The notes below the pieces were generated by a model. The model saw only the letters and a program-made list of their open reading frames with translations, was not told the origin of the DNA and made no database searches. From positions 1 to 64,000 of the forward strand of contig SFGJ01000001.1 of the NCBI GenBank assembly GCA_004557655.1: a stretch of DNA of 64,000 nt, given 5' to 3'. Source of the DNA: Clostridiales bacterium. Lineage in GTDB: Bacteria > Bacillota > Clostridia > Oscillospirales > Oscillospiraceae. A program made the position numbers and the translations under genes. Shown here piece after piece: positions 1-7,281 of this stretch (positions within the stretch are counted from its first letter, which is position 1; each line of letters begins with the position of its first letter).

Positions 1-98
<98 letters not shown>

Positions 99-100
99 AG

Positions 101-132
101 AGAAGGCACCCGATAGGGTGCCTTCTCTTTTT
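101..132 (+). terminator. Rho-independent terminator of the rRNA operon
   Basis: A perfect 10-bp stem (101-110 with 117-126), six-base loop CGATAG, then C and five T residues. It starts three bases after the 5S 3' end. Confidence 0.93.
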
Positions 133-266
133 AAAACATTATTATGAAAAGAAATTCAATTGTTCCCTGTTCTTCATTAAAAACGGAAAAGGCGTAGGGG
201 CTGCACAGCATGGGAGCATTTTTCCTGCTTTTTCAGCCCCGATGCTTTTGGGAGCATTGCATTGCA

Positions 267-1154
267 TTATAAATTTGATTCAATAAACTGCATAAATCGC
301 TGTGCTGCGGAAGTCTGCGGCACATCACGCAGCACACATAGATCTACGCTCCGGGGCGGAACGGTAAAATCCGTTTTTAATTTGCGCAGTTTGCCGGATT
401 TCAATTCATTTGTCACAAATTCTTCCGTGACACCGGCCACGCCAAATCCTATAGCAGCCAGATCCACCAGCAAGCTCCGGGCACCCAACTCAATTTCGGG
501 ATTCAGGTGATAGCCGTTCTGCAGGAAGAATTTGTCCAGGTGTAGTCTGCTGGAGGCTTTTCTCTCCAAAAGGATCAGCGGAAACTGCACGATTTCATCC
601 AGAGAATAGGTGTGGTCAAAACTGCAATCAAAATCTGACGCTGCCACAAAAATGGAGTGTGTGGCGAAGCAATGGAAAGTGCTCAAGGAGCTGACATCCT
701 GAGGCGTGCTGGCGAAAGCGATATCCACTTTTCCGGATTGCAGCAGACCTAATACCTTGTGGCTGCGACCGGATACGATCTGGATATGCACACCCGGATA
801 TTGTCGATGAAATCTGTCCAGATAGGGCAGAAGAAATTGGCTGGTCACTGTGTCGCTGGCACCGATGGTCAGATGTCCCACCTGCAGCTGCCGGGACTGG
901 GACAGCTTTGCCTCCCCGGTTTCCAACAGCCCCATAGCACTTCTTACATACTCATAAAGCATTTTTCCATCCGGAGTCAGGGAAACGCCCCGAGAATTTC
1001 GGGCAAACAGACGCGTTTGAAGATCTGACTCCAGCTGCTTTATGGATTGGCTGACGGCTGACTGGGATATGAACAGATTTTGCGCCGCGGCGGTGATATT
1101 GCCCGCTTCGGCTACTTCCTTGAATACACGGTAGAGCTCCAGTTTAACACCCAT
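267..1154 (-). CDS. LysR-family transcriptional regulator
   Basis: A 295-residue protein of normal LysR length. Residues 1-62 form the winged helix-turn-helix (ITAAAQNLFISQSAVSQSIK is the recognition region), and about 88-290 is the periplasmic-binding-protein-like effector domain. The ATG at 1154 is chosen because GAGGTG lies five bases upstream; an in-frame extension to 1193 lacks a good ribosome site. The gene is divergent from the DUF/pduL pair, the usual arrangement for a LysR regulator and its target, and a palindrome lies between them. The effector is not predictable. Target assignment is inference. Confidence 0.9.
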   Translation of the reverse strand: MGVKLELYRVFKEVAEAGNITAAAQNLFISQSAVSQSIKQLESDLQTRLFARNSRGVSLTPDGKMLYEYVRSAMGLLETGEAKLSQSRQLQVGHLTIGASDTVTSQFLLPYLDRFHRQYPGVHIQIVSGRSHKVLGLLQSGKVDIAFASTPQDVSSLSTFHCFATHSIFVAASDFDCSFDHTYSLDEIVQFPLILLERKASSRLHLDKFFLQNGYHLNPEIELGARSLLVDLAAIGFGVAGVTEEFVTNELKSGKLRKLKTDFTVPPRSVDLCVLRDVPQTSAAQRFMQFIESNL

Positions 1155-1191
1155 GTCTTCACCTCGATATAAGAATAATTTATTGTTTTGC

Positions 1192-1222
1192 AATATGATA
1201 TATGCTATGATTATATCATATT
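1192..1222. promoter_or_regulatory. AT-rich inverted repeat between divergent genes, candidate LysR operator
   Basis: Perfect 11-bp arms AATATGATATA (1192-1202) and TATATCATATT (1212-1222) are separated by nine bases. The site lies 38 bases upstream of the LysR start codon and 33 bases before the -35 of the divergent operon. That position suits an autoregulated LysR site. Binding is inference. Confidence 0.5.
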
Positions 1223-1254
1223 ATTGTAAAATAGCAAGCATAAGTTTTCAACTC

Positions 1255-1283
1255 TTGCATACTGAGTGGGAAAGTGGTATTAT
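1255..1283 (+). promoter_or_regulatory. Sigma-A promoter for membrane protein-pduL operon
   Basis: TTGCAT (1255-1260), a 17-base spacer, then TATTAT (1278-1283). The following ATG at 1312 has AAAGGAG at 1298-1304. Confidence 0.6.
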
Positions 1284-1311
1284 AAATCTAGATCCGAAAA
1301 GGAGTTTTTTT

Positions 1312-1878
1312 ATGAAAAGAATTTTTTTTGTTTGGAAGAGACAGGATCTTATTAACCAGCTTCTGCTGGTAGCGGGATTTGCCATTTGCATCGCTTCCAT
1401 ATTTGCAAAACGAGCCGAGATCGGTTTGTTTTTTATGGTGATCGTCTGCCTGATCGCTGTAGCCAGAAACAACACTCTGCGCAAGCAGATGAGCCGACGG
1501 TACGGCGCGCTGTTTTTTCATATGCCTGACGGAGAGATCTACCCTATGACCTTTGAACAAGTGAAGGCGGAATATATCCACGGACAGCAGGGGAAGTACA
1601 ATGGCCGAAAAATAACGGTGCGTTTCCGCTATTTCGGTCTGGATGAAAATGGCGATATAGATACCGGTTTCGGCCTTGCGATCCGTGTGGATCCTATGAC
1701 CATACACGGTTATAAAAAGGGTGATCTCTTGCTGGTGATCGGTACAATCAATGCTATAAACCGACAGTATTTTGTTGTCGACCAGGTGGAGGAGATCCGC
1801 CTGACCACGGATAAAGAGGATTTGACCGTTGCGCCGGGGCTGGCAACGGAAGATCACACAAAACAGGAGGAAAACTAA
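1312..1878 (+). CDS. Small membrane-anchored protein of unknown function
   Basis: A 188-residue protein I do not recognise. Two hydrophobic segments (about residues 14-31 and 36-52) would anchor it. The rest, about 60-165, is soluble and alternates beta-like stretches (KITVRFRYFG, GDLLLVIGTI, QYFVVDQVEEI), which could be an OB-like domain. The tail is charged. The start at 1312 has a strong ribosome site; a longer open frame beginning upstream would run through the promoter. Its stop codon directly abuts the ATG of the pduL-type gene, so the two are translationally coupled and probably share a process. Confidence 0.75.
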   Translation: MKRIFFVWKRQDLINQLLLVAGFAICIASIFAKRAEIGLFFMVIVCLIAVARNNTLRKQMSRRYGALFFHMPDGEIYPMTFEQVKAEYIHGQQGKYNGRKITVRFRYFGLDENGDIDTGFGLAIRVDPMTIHGYKKGDLLLVIGTINAINRQYFVVDQVEEIRLTTDKEDLTVAPGLATEDHTKQEEN

Positions 1879-2445
1879 ATGAAATTTATGATCGAAACAT
1901 CTGCCCGTCACATTCATCTGACGCAGGAAACTGTTGAAAAGCTGTTTGGTACCGGTTATCAGCTCACCAAGCGCAAGGACCTATCTTATCCTGGCCAGTT
2001 TGCCTGCAATGAACGGGTCACACTGGTAGGGCCCAAAAAGGAAATGGCCAATGTGTCCATTCTGGGGCCTGTGCGTAAGGCCGACCAGGTGGAGGTCTCT
2101 GGCTCTGATGCCCGTGCGCTTGGGATTGATGCTCCTGTGCGTGAGAGCGGTCATGTTGCCGGTTCCGGTGCCTGCAAGCTCATCGGACCTGCCGGCGAGG
2201 TGGAGCTGCAGGAGGGCGTCATCATTGCCAAGCGCCATCTTCATGTGCTGGAGGCAGATGCCGAGAAACTGGGCATCAAGAACGGCGAGATCATCCGTGT
2301 AGCCTGCGGCGGCGAGGGTCGTAAGCTGATTTTTGACGATGTTGTGGTTCGCGTGAATACAGACGGAGCCACCACTATGCATATTGACACCGACGAGGCG
2401 CAGGCTGCCGGCGGCCCAACCGAGGGCGAGATATTTCGTGTATAA
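1879..2445 (+). CDS. pduL: PduL-type phosphate acyltransferase
   Basis: A 188-residue protein matching the PTAC/PduL family, which interconverts acyl-CoA plus phosphate with acyl-phosphate plus CoA and is unrelated to the Pta/Ptb fold. Two histidine motifs typical of its dinuclear metal site are present: SARHIHL near the N-terminus (His11, His13) and KRHLH (His120, His122). No encapsulation peptide or microcompartment shell gene is seen nearby, so a housekeeping phosphotransacetylase role is more likely than propanediol metabolism (inference). The ATG follows the upstream stop directly, with AGGAGG inside the preceding gene. No acetate kinase gene is adjacent. Confidence 0.88.
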   Translation: MKFMIETSARHIHLTQETVEKLFGTGYQLTKRKDLSYPGQFACNERVTLVGPKKEMANVSILGPVRKADQVEVSGSDARALGIDAPVRESGHVAGSGACKLIGPAGEVELQEGVIIAKRHLHVLEADAEKLGIKNGEIIRVACGGEGRKLIFDDVVVRVNTDGATTMHIDTDEAQAAGGPTEGEIFRV

Positions 2446-2457
2446 TTCATAATGCGT

Positions 2458-2493
2458 AAATGGCATCTTCTGTAAAGAAGATGCCATTTTTTT
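2458..2493. terminator. Bidirectional terminator between pduL and nrdG
   Basis: A perfect 13-bp stem (2458-2470 with 2477-2489), loop TGTAAA, flanked by A's on the left and T's on the right. It serves the converging pduL and nrdG genes. Confidence 0.85.
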
Positions 2494-2500
2494 GTGGGTT

Positions 2501-3034
2501 TTATTTGCGTAATTTGCTCCAAATGGATGGCTCACCCGTCTGCCGGGTCCGAACCATGTCGATGATCCGCTGGTTGCGGCTGCCACGGAACTGGAGGGAT
2601 ATGTCCTTTTCCTCGGCAATGAAGCGGCCGTCAATGAGGATGTCGATGCAGGAGAGCATTTCCTCAGTGGCCTCACAATATGGGTGTGTGCCTGGCACCA
2701 TCAATTCCTCTTCCAGACGGTATCCGGTGTAGCACCATACATTTTTTGTGGGGTATTTTTCCCGAATACACCGCAGCATGGGCAGAAGTGCCCGCTGATT
2801 TTCCGGTTCAAAGGGATCGCCGCCCAGTAGAGATAGACCTGCCACATAGGGTTTGTCCAGTTCGGCGTAGATCTCCTGCTCCGTGTCAGCCGTGAAGGGC
2901 TTGCCGAAAGAGAAATCCCAGGTTTCCGGCTGGAAGCAGTCCTTGCAGCGGTTGCGGCAGCCGGACACAAACAGGGATACCCGCACGCCCTCACCGTTGG
3001 CAATATCGCATTTTTTCAGTTCGCCGTAATACAT
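2501..3034 (-). CDS. nrdG: Anaerobic ribonucleotide reductase activase NrdG
   Basis: A 177-residue radical-SAM enzyme that installs the glycyl radical on NrdD under anaerobic conditions. The CX3CX2C cluster motif is visible as CRNRCKDC (Cys26, Cys30, Cys33), followed by the LLGGDPF glycine-rich SAM motif. Length is usual for NrdG. It lies directly downstream of nrdD on the same strand with a 69-base gap holding a hairpin, so it is probably co-transcribed and partly attenuated. Confidence 0.95.
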   Translation of the reverse strand: MYYGELKKCDIANGEGVRVSLFVSGCRNRCKDCFQPETWDFSFGKPFTADTEQEIYAELDKPYVAGLSLLGGDPFEPENQRALLPMLRCIREKYPTKNVWCYTGYRLEEELMVPGTHPYCEATEEMLSCIDILIDGRFIAEEKDISLQFRGSRNQRIIDMVRTRQTGEPSIWSKLRK

Positions 3035-3055
3035 GATCTAACCTCATTTCTGTGG

Positions 3056-3086
3056 AAAACAGGGCGAGAACAGCTCGCCCTGTTTT
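3056..3086 (-). terminator. Intercistronic hairpin between nrdD and nrdG
   Basis: Perfect 13-bp arms (3056-3068 with 3074-3086) with a five-base loop. Read on the minus strand it ends in TTTT only, so it may be a partial terminator or a processing/stability element that sets the NrdD:NrdG ratio. Confidence 0.6.
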
Positions 3087-3103
3087 TATTGAGCCACAGG
3101 GAC

Positions 3104-5302
3104 TCACAGGTGCAGGACCCGGTCCTTGATTTCCTGGGTGCGGCCCTGGTTCCAGTACTGGGTACCGATATAGCCACAGGTGCGGCGGGCCACATTCATC
3201 TTGTCCTGATCGGTGTTGCCGCACTGGGGACACTTCCAGATGAGTTTGCCGTCCTCCTCTACCACTTCGATCTCACCGTCCCAGCCGCAGGCCTGGCAGT
3301 AGTCGCTCTTGGTATTCAGCTCGGCGTAGATGATGTGGTCATAGATGAACTTCATCACCTCCAAAACGGCGGGGATGTTGTTCTGCATATCTGGCACCTC
3401 CACATAGCTGATGGCGCCGCCGGGGGACAGATGCTGGAACTGGGCCTCGAACTCCAGCTTTTTGAAAGCGTCAATGGGCTCGGTGACATGGACATGGTAG
3501 CTGTTGGTGATGTAGCCCTTGTCGGTGATGCCCTCGATGATGCCAAAACGCTTCTGCAGGCACTTGGCAAACTTATAGGTGGTAGACTCCAGAGGTGTGC
3601 CATAGAGGGAGAAATCAATATCTTTCTCCTTCTTCCACTTGGCGCAGGCGTCATTCATGTGCTGCATGATGCTCAGAGCGAAGGGAGTGGCGGAGGGATC
3701 GGTGTGGGATTTTCCGGTCATATACTTCACGCACTCATACAGCCCCGCATAGCCCAGAGAAATGGTGGAGTAGCCGTGGTACAGCAGCTCGTCAATGGGC
3801 TCACCCTTCTTCAGACGCGCGCAGGCGCCGTACTGCCACAGGATGGGAGCGGCGTCGGACAGAGTGCCTTTGAGCCGCTCATGACGGCACAGCAGAGCAC
3901 GGTGGCACAGCTCCAGGCGTTCATCAAAGATCTTCCAGAATTTCTCAATATTCCCCCCGGAGGACAGAGCCACATCCGGCAGGTTGATGGTGACAACGCC
4001 CTGATTGAAGCGTCCATAGTACTTGTGCTTGCCGGGCTGGTAGTTGCCGGCGTTGGCAATGTTGCCGATGCCGGCGTCTGTGAAGCGATCCGGCGTCAGG
4101 AAGCTGCGGCAGCCCATGCACACATAAACATCACCCTTGAGCTCCAGCATCTTCTTCTCGCTGATGTAGTCCGGCACCATGCGCTTGGCGGTGCAGCGGG
4201 CGGCCAGTTCTGTCAAATACCAGTACTTGGTATTCTCCCGGATGTTGTCTTCTTCCAGCACATAGATCAGCTTTGGGAAGGCAGGAGTGACCCAGATGCC
4301 CTTTTCGTTTTTCACGCCCTGCAGCCGCTGACGCAGAGTTTCCTCAATGATGAGGGCCAGATCGTGCTTCTCCTGCTCATTTCTCGCCTCATTGAGGTAC
4401 ATGAACACGGTGACGAAGGGAGCCTGGCCGTTGGTGGTCAAGAGGGTGACAACCTGATACTGAATGGTCTGCACGCCCCTGCGGATCTCATCCAGCAGGC
4501 GCTTCTCGGCAATGTCGTTGATGGTCTGCTCGCCTGCATTGAGCCCGGCGGAGACCAGCTCCTCCCGCACGATGGAGCGGAGCTTTTCACGGCTCACCTG
4601 TACAAAGGGGGCCAGATGGGTCAGGCTGATGGACTGGCCGCCATACTGGTTGCTGGCCACCTGTGCCACGATCTGGGTGGCAATGTTGCAGGCGGTGGCA
4701 AAGCTGTGGGGCTTCTCGATGAGGGTGCCGGTGATGACGGTACCGTTTTGCAGCATATCCTCCAAATTCACCAGGTCACAGTTGTGCATATGCTGCGCAT
4801 AATAATCGCTGTCGTGGAAGTGGATGATGCCTTCCCGGTGGGCATCTACGATGTCCTGGGGCAGCAGGACGCGCTCGGTAAGGTCACGGCTGACCTCGCC
4901 GGCCATATAGTCCCGCTGGGTAGAGTTCACCACGGGATTCTTGTTGGAGTTCTCCTGCTTGGCCTCCTCGTTATTGCACTCAATGAGGGTGAGGATCTTC
5001 TCGTCGGTGGTGTTGGATTTACGCACCAGAGAGCGGGTGTAGCGGTAGGTGATGTAGTGCTTGGCCACCTCAAAGGCACCATGGGCCATGATGTAATGCT
5101 CCACCATGTCCTGGATCTCCTCCACTGTGGGGGCGCGGCCGATCTTCTGGCATTGCAGTTCCACAGACTCAGCAATGCGTTGGATCTGCACGGGAGTCAT
5201 GCGGTCGATCTCCTCCACGGAGTCATTGGCCTTGGTGATGGCAATGATGATCTTTGTGATGTCAAAGATCGCTTCCGAACCGTTTCTTTTGATGATTTTC
5301 AT
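3104..5302 (-). CDS. nrdD: Anaerobic ribonucleoside-triphosphate reductase NrdD
   Basis: A 732-residue class III ribonucleotide reductase producing dNTPs without oxygen. It carries an N-terminal ATP-cone allosteric domain (about residues 1-90), the large glycyl-radical barrel, a four-cysteine zinc site near the C-terminus (CQACG then CPQCG), and the glycyl-radical loop RRTCGYIG with the radical glycine near residue 710. The ATG at 5302 has GAGGAGG eight bases upstream; a 14-codon extension is possible but less likely. Paired NrdR-like boxes lie upstream and nrdG downstream. Confidence 0.97.
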   Translation of the reverse strand: MKIIKRNGSEAIFDITKIIIAITKANDSVEEIDRMTPVQIQRIAESVELQCQKIGRAPTVEEIQDMVEHYIMAHGAFEVAKHYITYRYTRSLVRKSNTTDEKILTLIECNNEEAKQENSNKNPVVNSTQRDYMAGEVSRDLTERVLLPQDIVDAHREGIIHFHDSDYYAQHMHNCDLVNLEDMLQNGTVITGTLIEKPHSFATACNIATQIVAQVASNQYGGQSISLTHLAPFVQVSREKLRSIVREELVSAGLNAGEQTINDIAEKRLLDEIRRGVQTIQYQVVTLLTTNGQAPFVTVFMYLNEARNEQEKHDLALIIEETLRQRLQGVKNEKGIWVTPAFPKLIYVLEEDNIRENTKYWYLTELAARCTAKRMVPDYISEKKMLELKGDVYVCMGCRSFLTPDRFTDAGIGNIANAGNYQPGKHKYYGRFNQGVVTINLPDVALSSGGNIEKFWKIFDERLELCHRALLCRHERLKGTLSDAAPILWQYGACARLKKGEPIDELLYHGYSTISLGYAGLYECVKYMTGKSHTDPSATPFALSIMQHMNDACAKWKKEKDIDFSLYGTPLESTTYKFAKCLQKRFGIIEGITDKGYITNSYHVHVTEPIDAFKKLEFEAQFQHLSPGGAISYVEVPDMQNNIPAVLEVMKFIYDHIIYAELNTKSDYCQACGWDGEIEVVEEDGKLIWKCPQCGNTDQDKMNVARRTCGYIGTQYWNQGRTQEIKDRVLHL

Positions 5303-5363
5303 ATGTATTTCCTCCTCAGCCCCATCATGCAGCATAATTTCCATCTTGTTTAGTTATATTAAT

Positions 5364-5392
5364 ACTATACACTATATATTGTGTCTTTACAA
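5364..5392 (-). promoter_or_regulatory. nrdD promoter
   Basis: On the minus strand TTGTAA (5392-5387), 17 bases, TATAGT (5369-5364). The proximal NrdR-like box (5369-5384) fills the spacer, so repressor binding would exclude RNA polymerase. Confidence 0.6.
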
Positions 5393-5416
5393 GAGAAACT
5401 CCTCTAAATATAGTAA
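5369..5416. promoter_or_regulatory. Proximal pair of NrdR-like boxes
   Basis: Box 1, ACACTATATATTGTGT (5369-5384), is an excellent NrdR box. Box 2 (5401-5416, CCTCTAAATATAGTAA) is degenerate but keeps the central AATATAG core. Their starts are 32 bases apart, three helical turns, as is known for NrdR tandem sites. NrdR is the ATP/dATP-sensing repressor of ribonucleotide reductase genes. Confidence 0.72.
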
Positions 5417-5464
5417 AAATCCCTGCCAAAATAATCTGTAAAAATTTGTAGAAACTCACAAAAA

Positions 5465-5511
5465 ACACAAAATATGGTCTTGCCCGACTGTATATACACA
5501 AAATATAGTAT
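5465..5511. promoter_or_regulatory. Distal pair of NrdR-like boxes
   Basis: ACACAAAATATGGTCT (5465-5480) and ACACAAAATATAGTAT (5496-5511) both match the ACAC...AT half of the NrdR box and start 31 bases apart. They lie 64 bases upstream of the proximal pair. Functional use is inference. Confidence 0.45.
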
Positions 5512-5518
5512 AAAAAAG

Positions 5519-5554
5519 AAAACCGCGCTATCGCATATGCAACAGTGCGGTTTT
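5519..5554 (-). terminator. Terminator downstream of the DUF1275 gene
   Basis: An 11-bp stem with one G-T pair (5519-5529 with 5544-5554). On the minus strand it is followed by a T-rich run, placing it 10 bases after the stop of the DUF1275 gene. Confidence 0.8.
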
Positions 5555-5564
5555 TTTGGAAAAA

Positions 5565-6230
5565 TTAAATGGAAGCAGTCTCCTGTGACCGGTCTTCGCA
5601 CACCACCATGTAGTAGGCCCAGCCGATCAATGGCAAAACACACAGGGAGCCTTTGACCTCCAGAAGCAGTACGGAAAAGTAGGCCACGGTGGCTCCCGCA
5701 TGGAAGCATAGGATGGTGGAAACATAGAACCACATCCGCCGAATCTGTCCTTGTTCACGGGTGCACAAATGCCGTGCCAGGGAGAGAGAGGCCTGCTTGG
5801 TGTTGTTGGTGGAGAAGATGGTGGAGCTGATGTGGTCCTGTGCCCCGGTAAAGGAACTCCACTGCACGCTCATGGCGAAGAAGATAGGGTAGAGAGAGGG
5901 AATGACTGGCATTTCCGCCGGCAGAACTGCCAGTAACACGGCGCAAAGAGCGTCAATAATGGGGCAGACCCGCCGCATATCCCATCCAAACAGATGGGGC
6001 AAAATCACGGTGGACATGGTGCCGAGCACATACATAGCCAGGGCGCCCAAATGCATCAGCACCTCCGGCCAGTGACACCGCAGGGAACTGAGCAGCAGCT
6101 CCAGCAGGTTCAGGGTCTGGGCATTGGCCATAATGCCCATTCGCAGCAGTATAGCGTATGCGGCGAAAAAGCCGCCTACGGCGGCAAAGGAGAGGTGACG
6201 GTACCAGTCAATATTTTTACTTCGTATCAT
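5565..6230 (-). CDS. DUF1275 (YoaK-like) membrane protein
   Basis: A 221-residue protein with about six hydrophobic segments and the family signature near the N-terminus: a first transmembrane segment GGFFAAYAILL, then MANAQTLNLLEL. DUF1275/YoaK proteins are small integral membrane proteins of unknown function, sometimes proposed as transporters. The central charged loop SLARHLCTREQGQ is cytosolic by the positive-inside rule. It is monocistronic, with its own terminator. The ribosome site is weak (AAGG about 12 bases upstream). Substrate unknown. Confidence 0.8.
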   Translation of the reverse strand: MIRSKNIDWYRHLSFAAVGGFFAAYAILLRMGIMANAQTLNLLELLLSSLRCHWPEVLMHLGALAMYVLGTMSTVILPHLFGWDMRRVCPIIDALCAVLLAVLPAEMPVIPSLYPIFFAMSVQWSSFTGAQDHISSTIFSTNNTKQASLSLARHLCTREQGQIRRMWFYVSTILCFHAGATVAYFSVLLLEVKGSLCVLPLIGWAYYMVVCEDRSQETASI

Positions 6231-6344
6231 GTAAAATCAACCTTACACATTGTAATAATGACGAGGACTACCTAAGTATAGCAGAATTCTGGCGGAGGAC
6301 AAGGGGCAACATGGACAAAACGGGATGAAAGAACTGAGAATGTA

Positions 6345-6372
6345 TTGACAATAGGCAAATTTGTGGTAGAAT
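6345..6372 (+). promoter_or_regulatory. Promoter of the alaS T-box operon
   Basis: TTGACA (6345-6350), 16 bases, TAGAAT (6367-6372) with an extended -10 TG at 6364-6365. Confidence 0.7.
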
Positions 6373-6379
6373 AGGGAAA

Positions 6380-6600
6380 AATGCAAAGATGAAGTCAAGC
6401 AGAGCGCTGATCCAAAGCGAGACGGGGAATGGTGGAAGCCCGTTGGAGGAAGGCGCCTGCGAGCCGCTTCGGAGCTGCCGGTGAGGAGCCGGACGATCCA
6501 TCCTCGTTATCGGGTGACAATGAGGGCAGAGTTTTCTGCCAAATTAGGGTGGTACCGTGAAGTTGACCTTCGCCCCTATATGAGGGGCGAAGGTTTTTCT
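6380..6600 (+). promoter_or_regulatory. T-box leader (alanyl-tRNA responsive, inferred)
   Basis: The T-box consensus AGGGTGGTACCG lies at 6546-6557. A stem III hairpin GGCAGA/TCTGCC lies just before it, and a stem I distal loop (GAGACGGGGAATGGTGGAAG) lies further upstream. The terminator is an 11-bp stem (6567-6577 with 6583-6593) followed by T5. Alanine specificity is inferred from alaS downstream; I could not resolve the specifier triplet with certainty. This fills the 388-base gap before the next gene. Confidence 0.9.
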
Positions 6601-6618
6601 TTCTTTTGGAGGTGAAAG

Positions 6619-7257
6619 ATGGCGTATCGTATCGTGAATATGGCCTCGGATCCACGCAGCGGACAGTTTGCGTACTTCCGCTCTATGGCAGACCCCTGGG
6701 CGGGCATCACCGTCCCCGTTGACATTACGGAGTTCCACACCGCGCTGAAGGGGAGGCCATTCTTCCTCAGCTTTCTCTATGCCTTGACTCGTGCGGCCAA
6801 TGCGGTTCCGGAGCTTCGGCGGCGTCTGCTGGACGGGCAGGTGGTGGAGTTTGACCGCTGCTGCCCCTCCTACACGGCCATGAAGGACAACGGCGTCTAT
6901 GTTTACTGTCTGGTGGACAGTGGGGAGCTTCCCTATGAGGAGTTCCTGGCGGACAGCAAGCAGCGGCAGGCGGAGGCCTTGACCACCGAAGGATTAGAGG
7001 AGAGCGGGGATCCACTGGGCAATTTCTTCGTTTCCTGTGTGCCATGGCTGGCCTACACACAGCTTCGGCATCCCCACTGCGGGCCGGATGACAGCAATCC
7101 ACGCTTTTCCTGGGGAAAGTTCACAGAGCAAAACGGACGGATCATCCTGCCGGTGACGGTATTTGTAAATCATGCCCTGGCCGATGGCTGGCATTTAACG
7201 CAGTTTTTCCGAAATCTGGAGCAAGAGCTTTTCGAGATCGGTGAACAATTACAATGA
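6619..7257 (+). CDS. Chloramphenicol-acetyltransferase-fold protein (CatA-like)
   Basis: A 212-residue protein of the CAT family (acetyl-CoA dependent O-acetyltransferases acting as trimers). The catalytic motif HHxxxDG appears as NHALADG (His185, Asp189), so the catalytic histidine and the structural aspartate are kept while the preceding His is Asn. It lies directly after a T-box terminator and 24 bases before alaS, so it shares tRNA-dependent control. Whether it confers drug resistance or acts on an endogenous acceptor cannot be told; many CAT-fold proteins in clostridia are not resistance genes. AGGTG precedes the ATG. Confidence 0.85.
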   Translation: MAYRIVNMASDPRSGQFAYFRSMADPWAGITVPVDITEFHTALKGRPFFLSFLYALTRAANAVPELRRRLLDGQVVEFDRCCPSYTAMKDNGVYVYCLVDSGELPYEEFLADSKQRQAEALTTEGLEESGDPLGNFFVSCVPWLAYTQLRHPHCGPDDSNPRFSWGKFTEQNGRIILPVTVFVNHALADGWHLTQFFRNLEQELFEIGEQLQ

Positions 7258-7281
7258 ATTTATATAAAGGAGTAATCAACT

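Noticed and set aside
197..240. Long GGGGCTG/CAGCCCC stem after the LysR gene
   Set aside because: The loop is about 30 bases and no T-run follows on the minus strand, so it is not listed as a terminator. A TGGGAGCATT direct repeat (211-220, 249-258) is too short to interpret.
3089..5353. A 754-codon open frame on the plus strand
   Set aside because: It is the mirror of nrdD: the real gene on the minus strand has clear motifs, ribosome site and promoter. The antisense frame is open only because of codon bias.
5431..5451. A fifth NrdR-like box filling the phase gap at about 5433
   Set aside because: Only scattered positions match; it is at the level expected by chance in AT-rich DNA.
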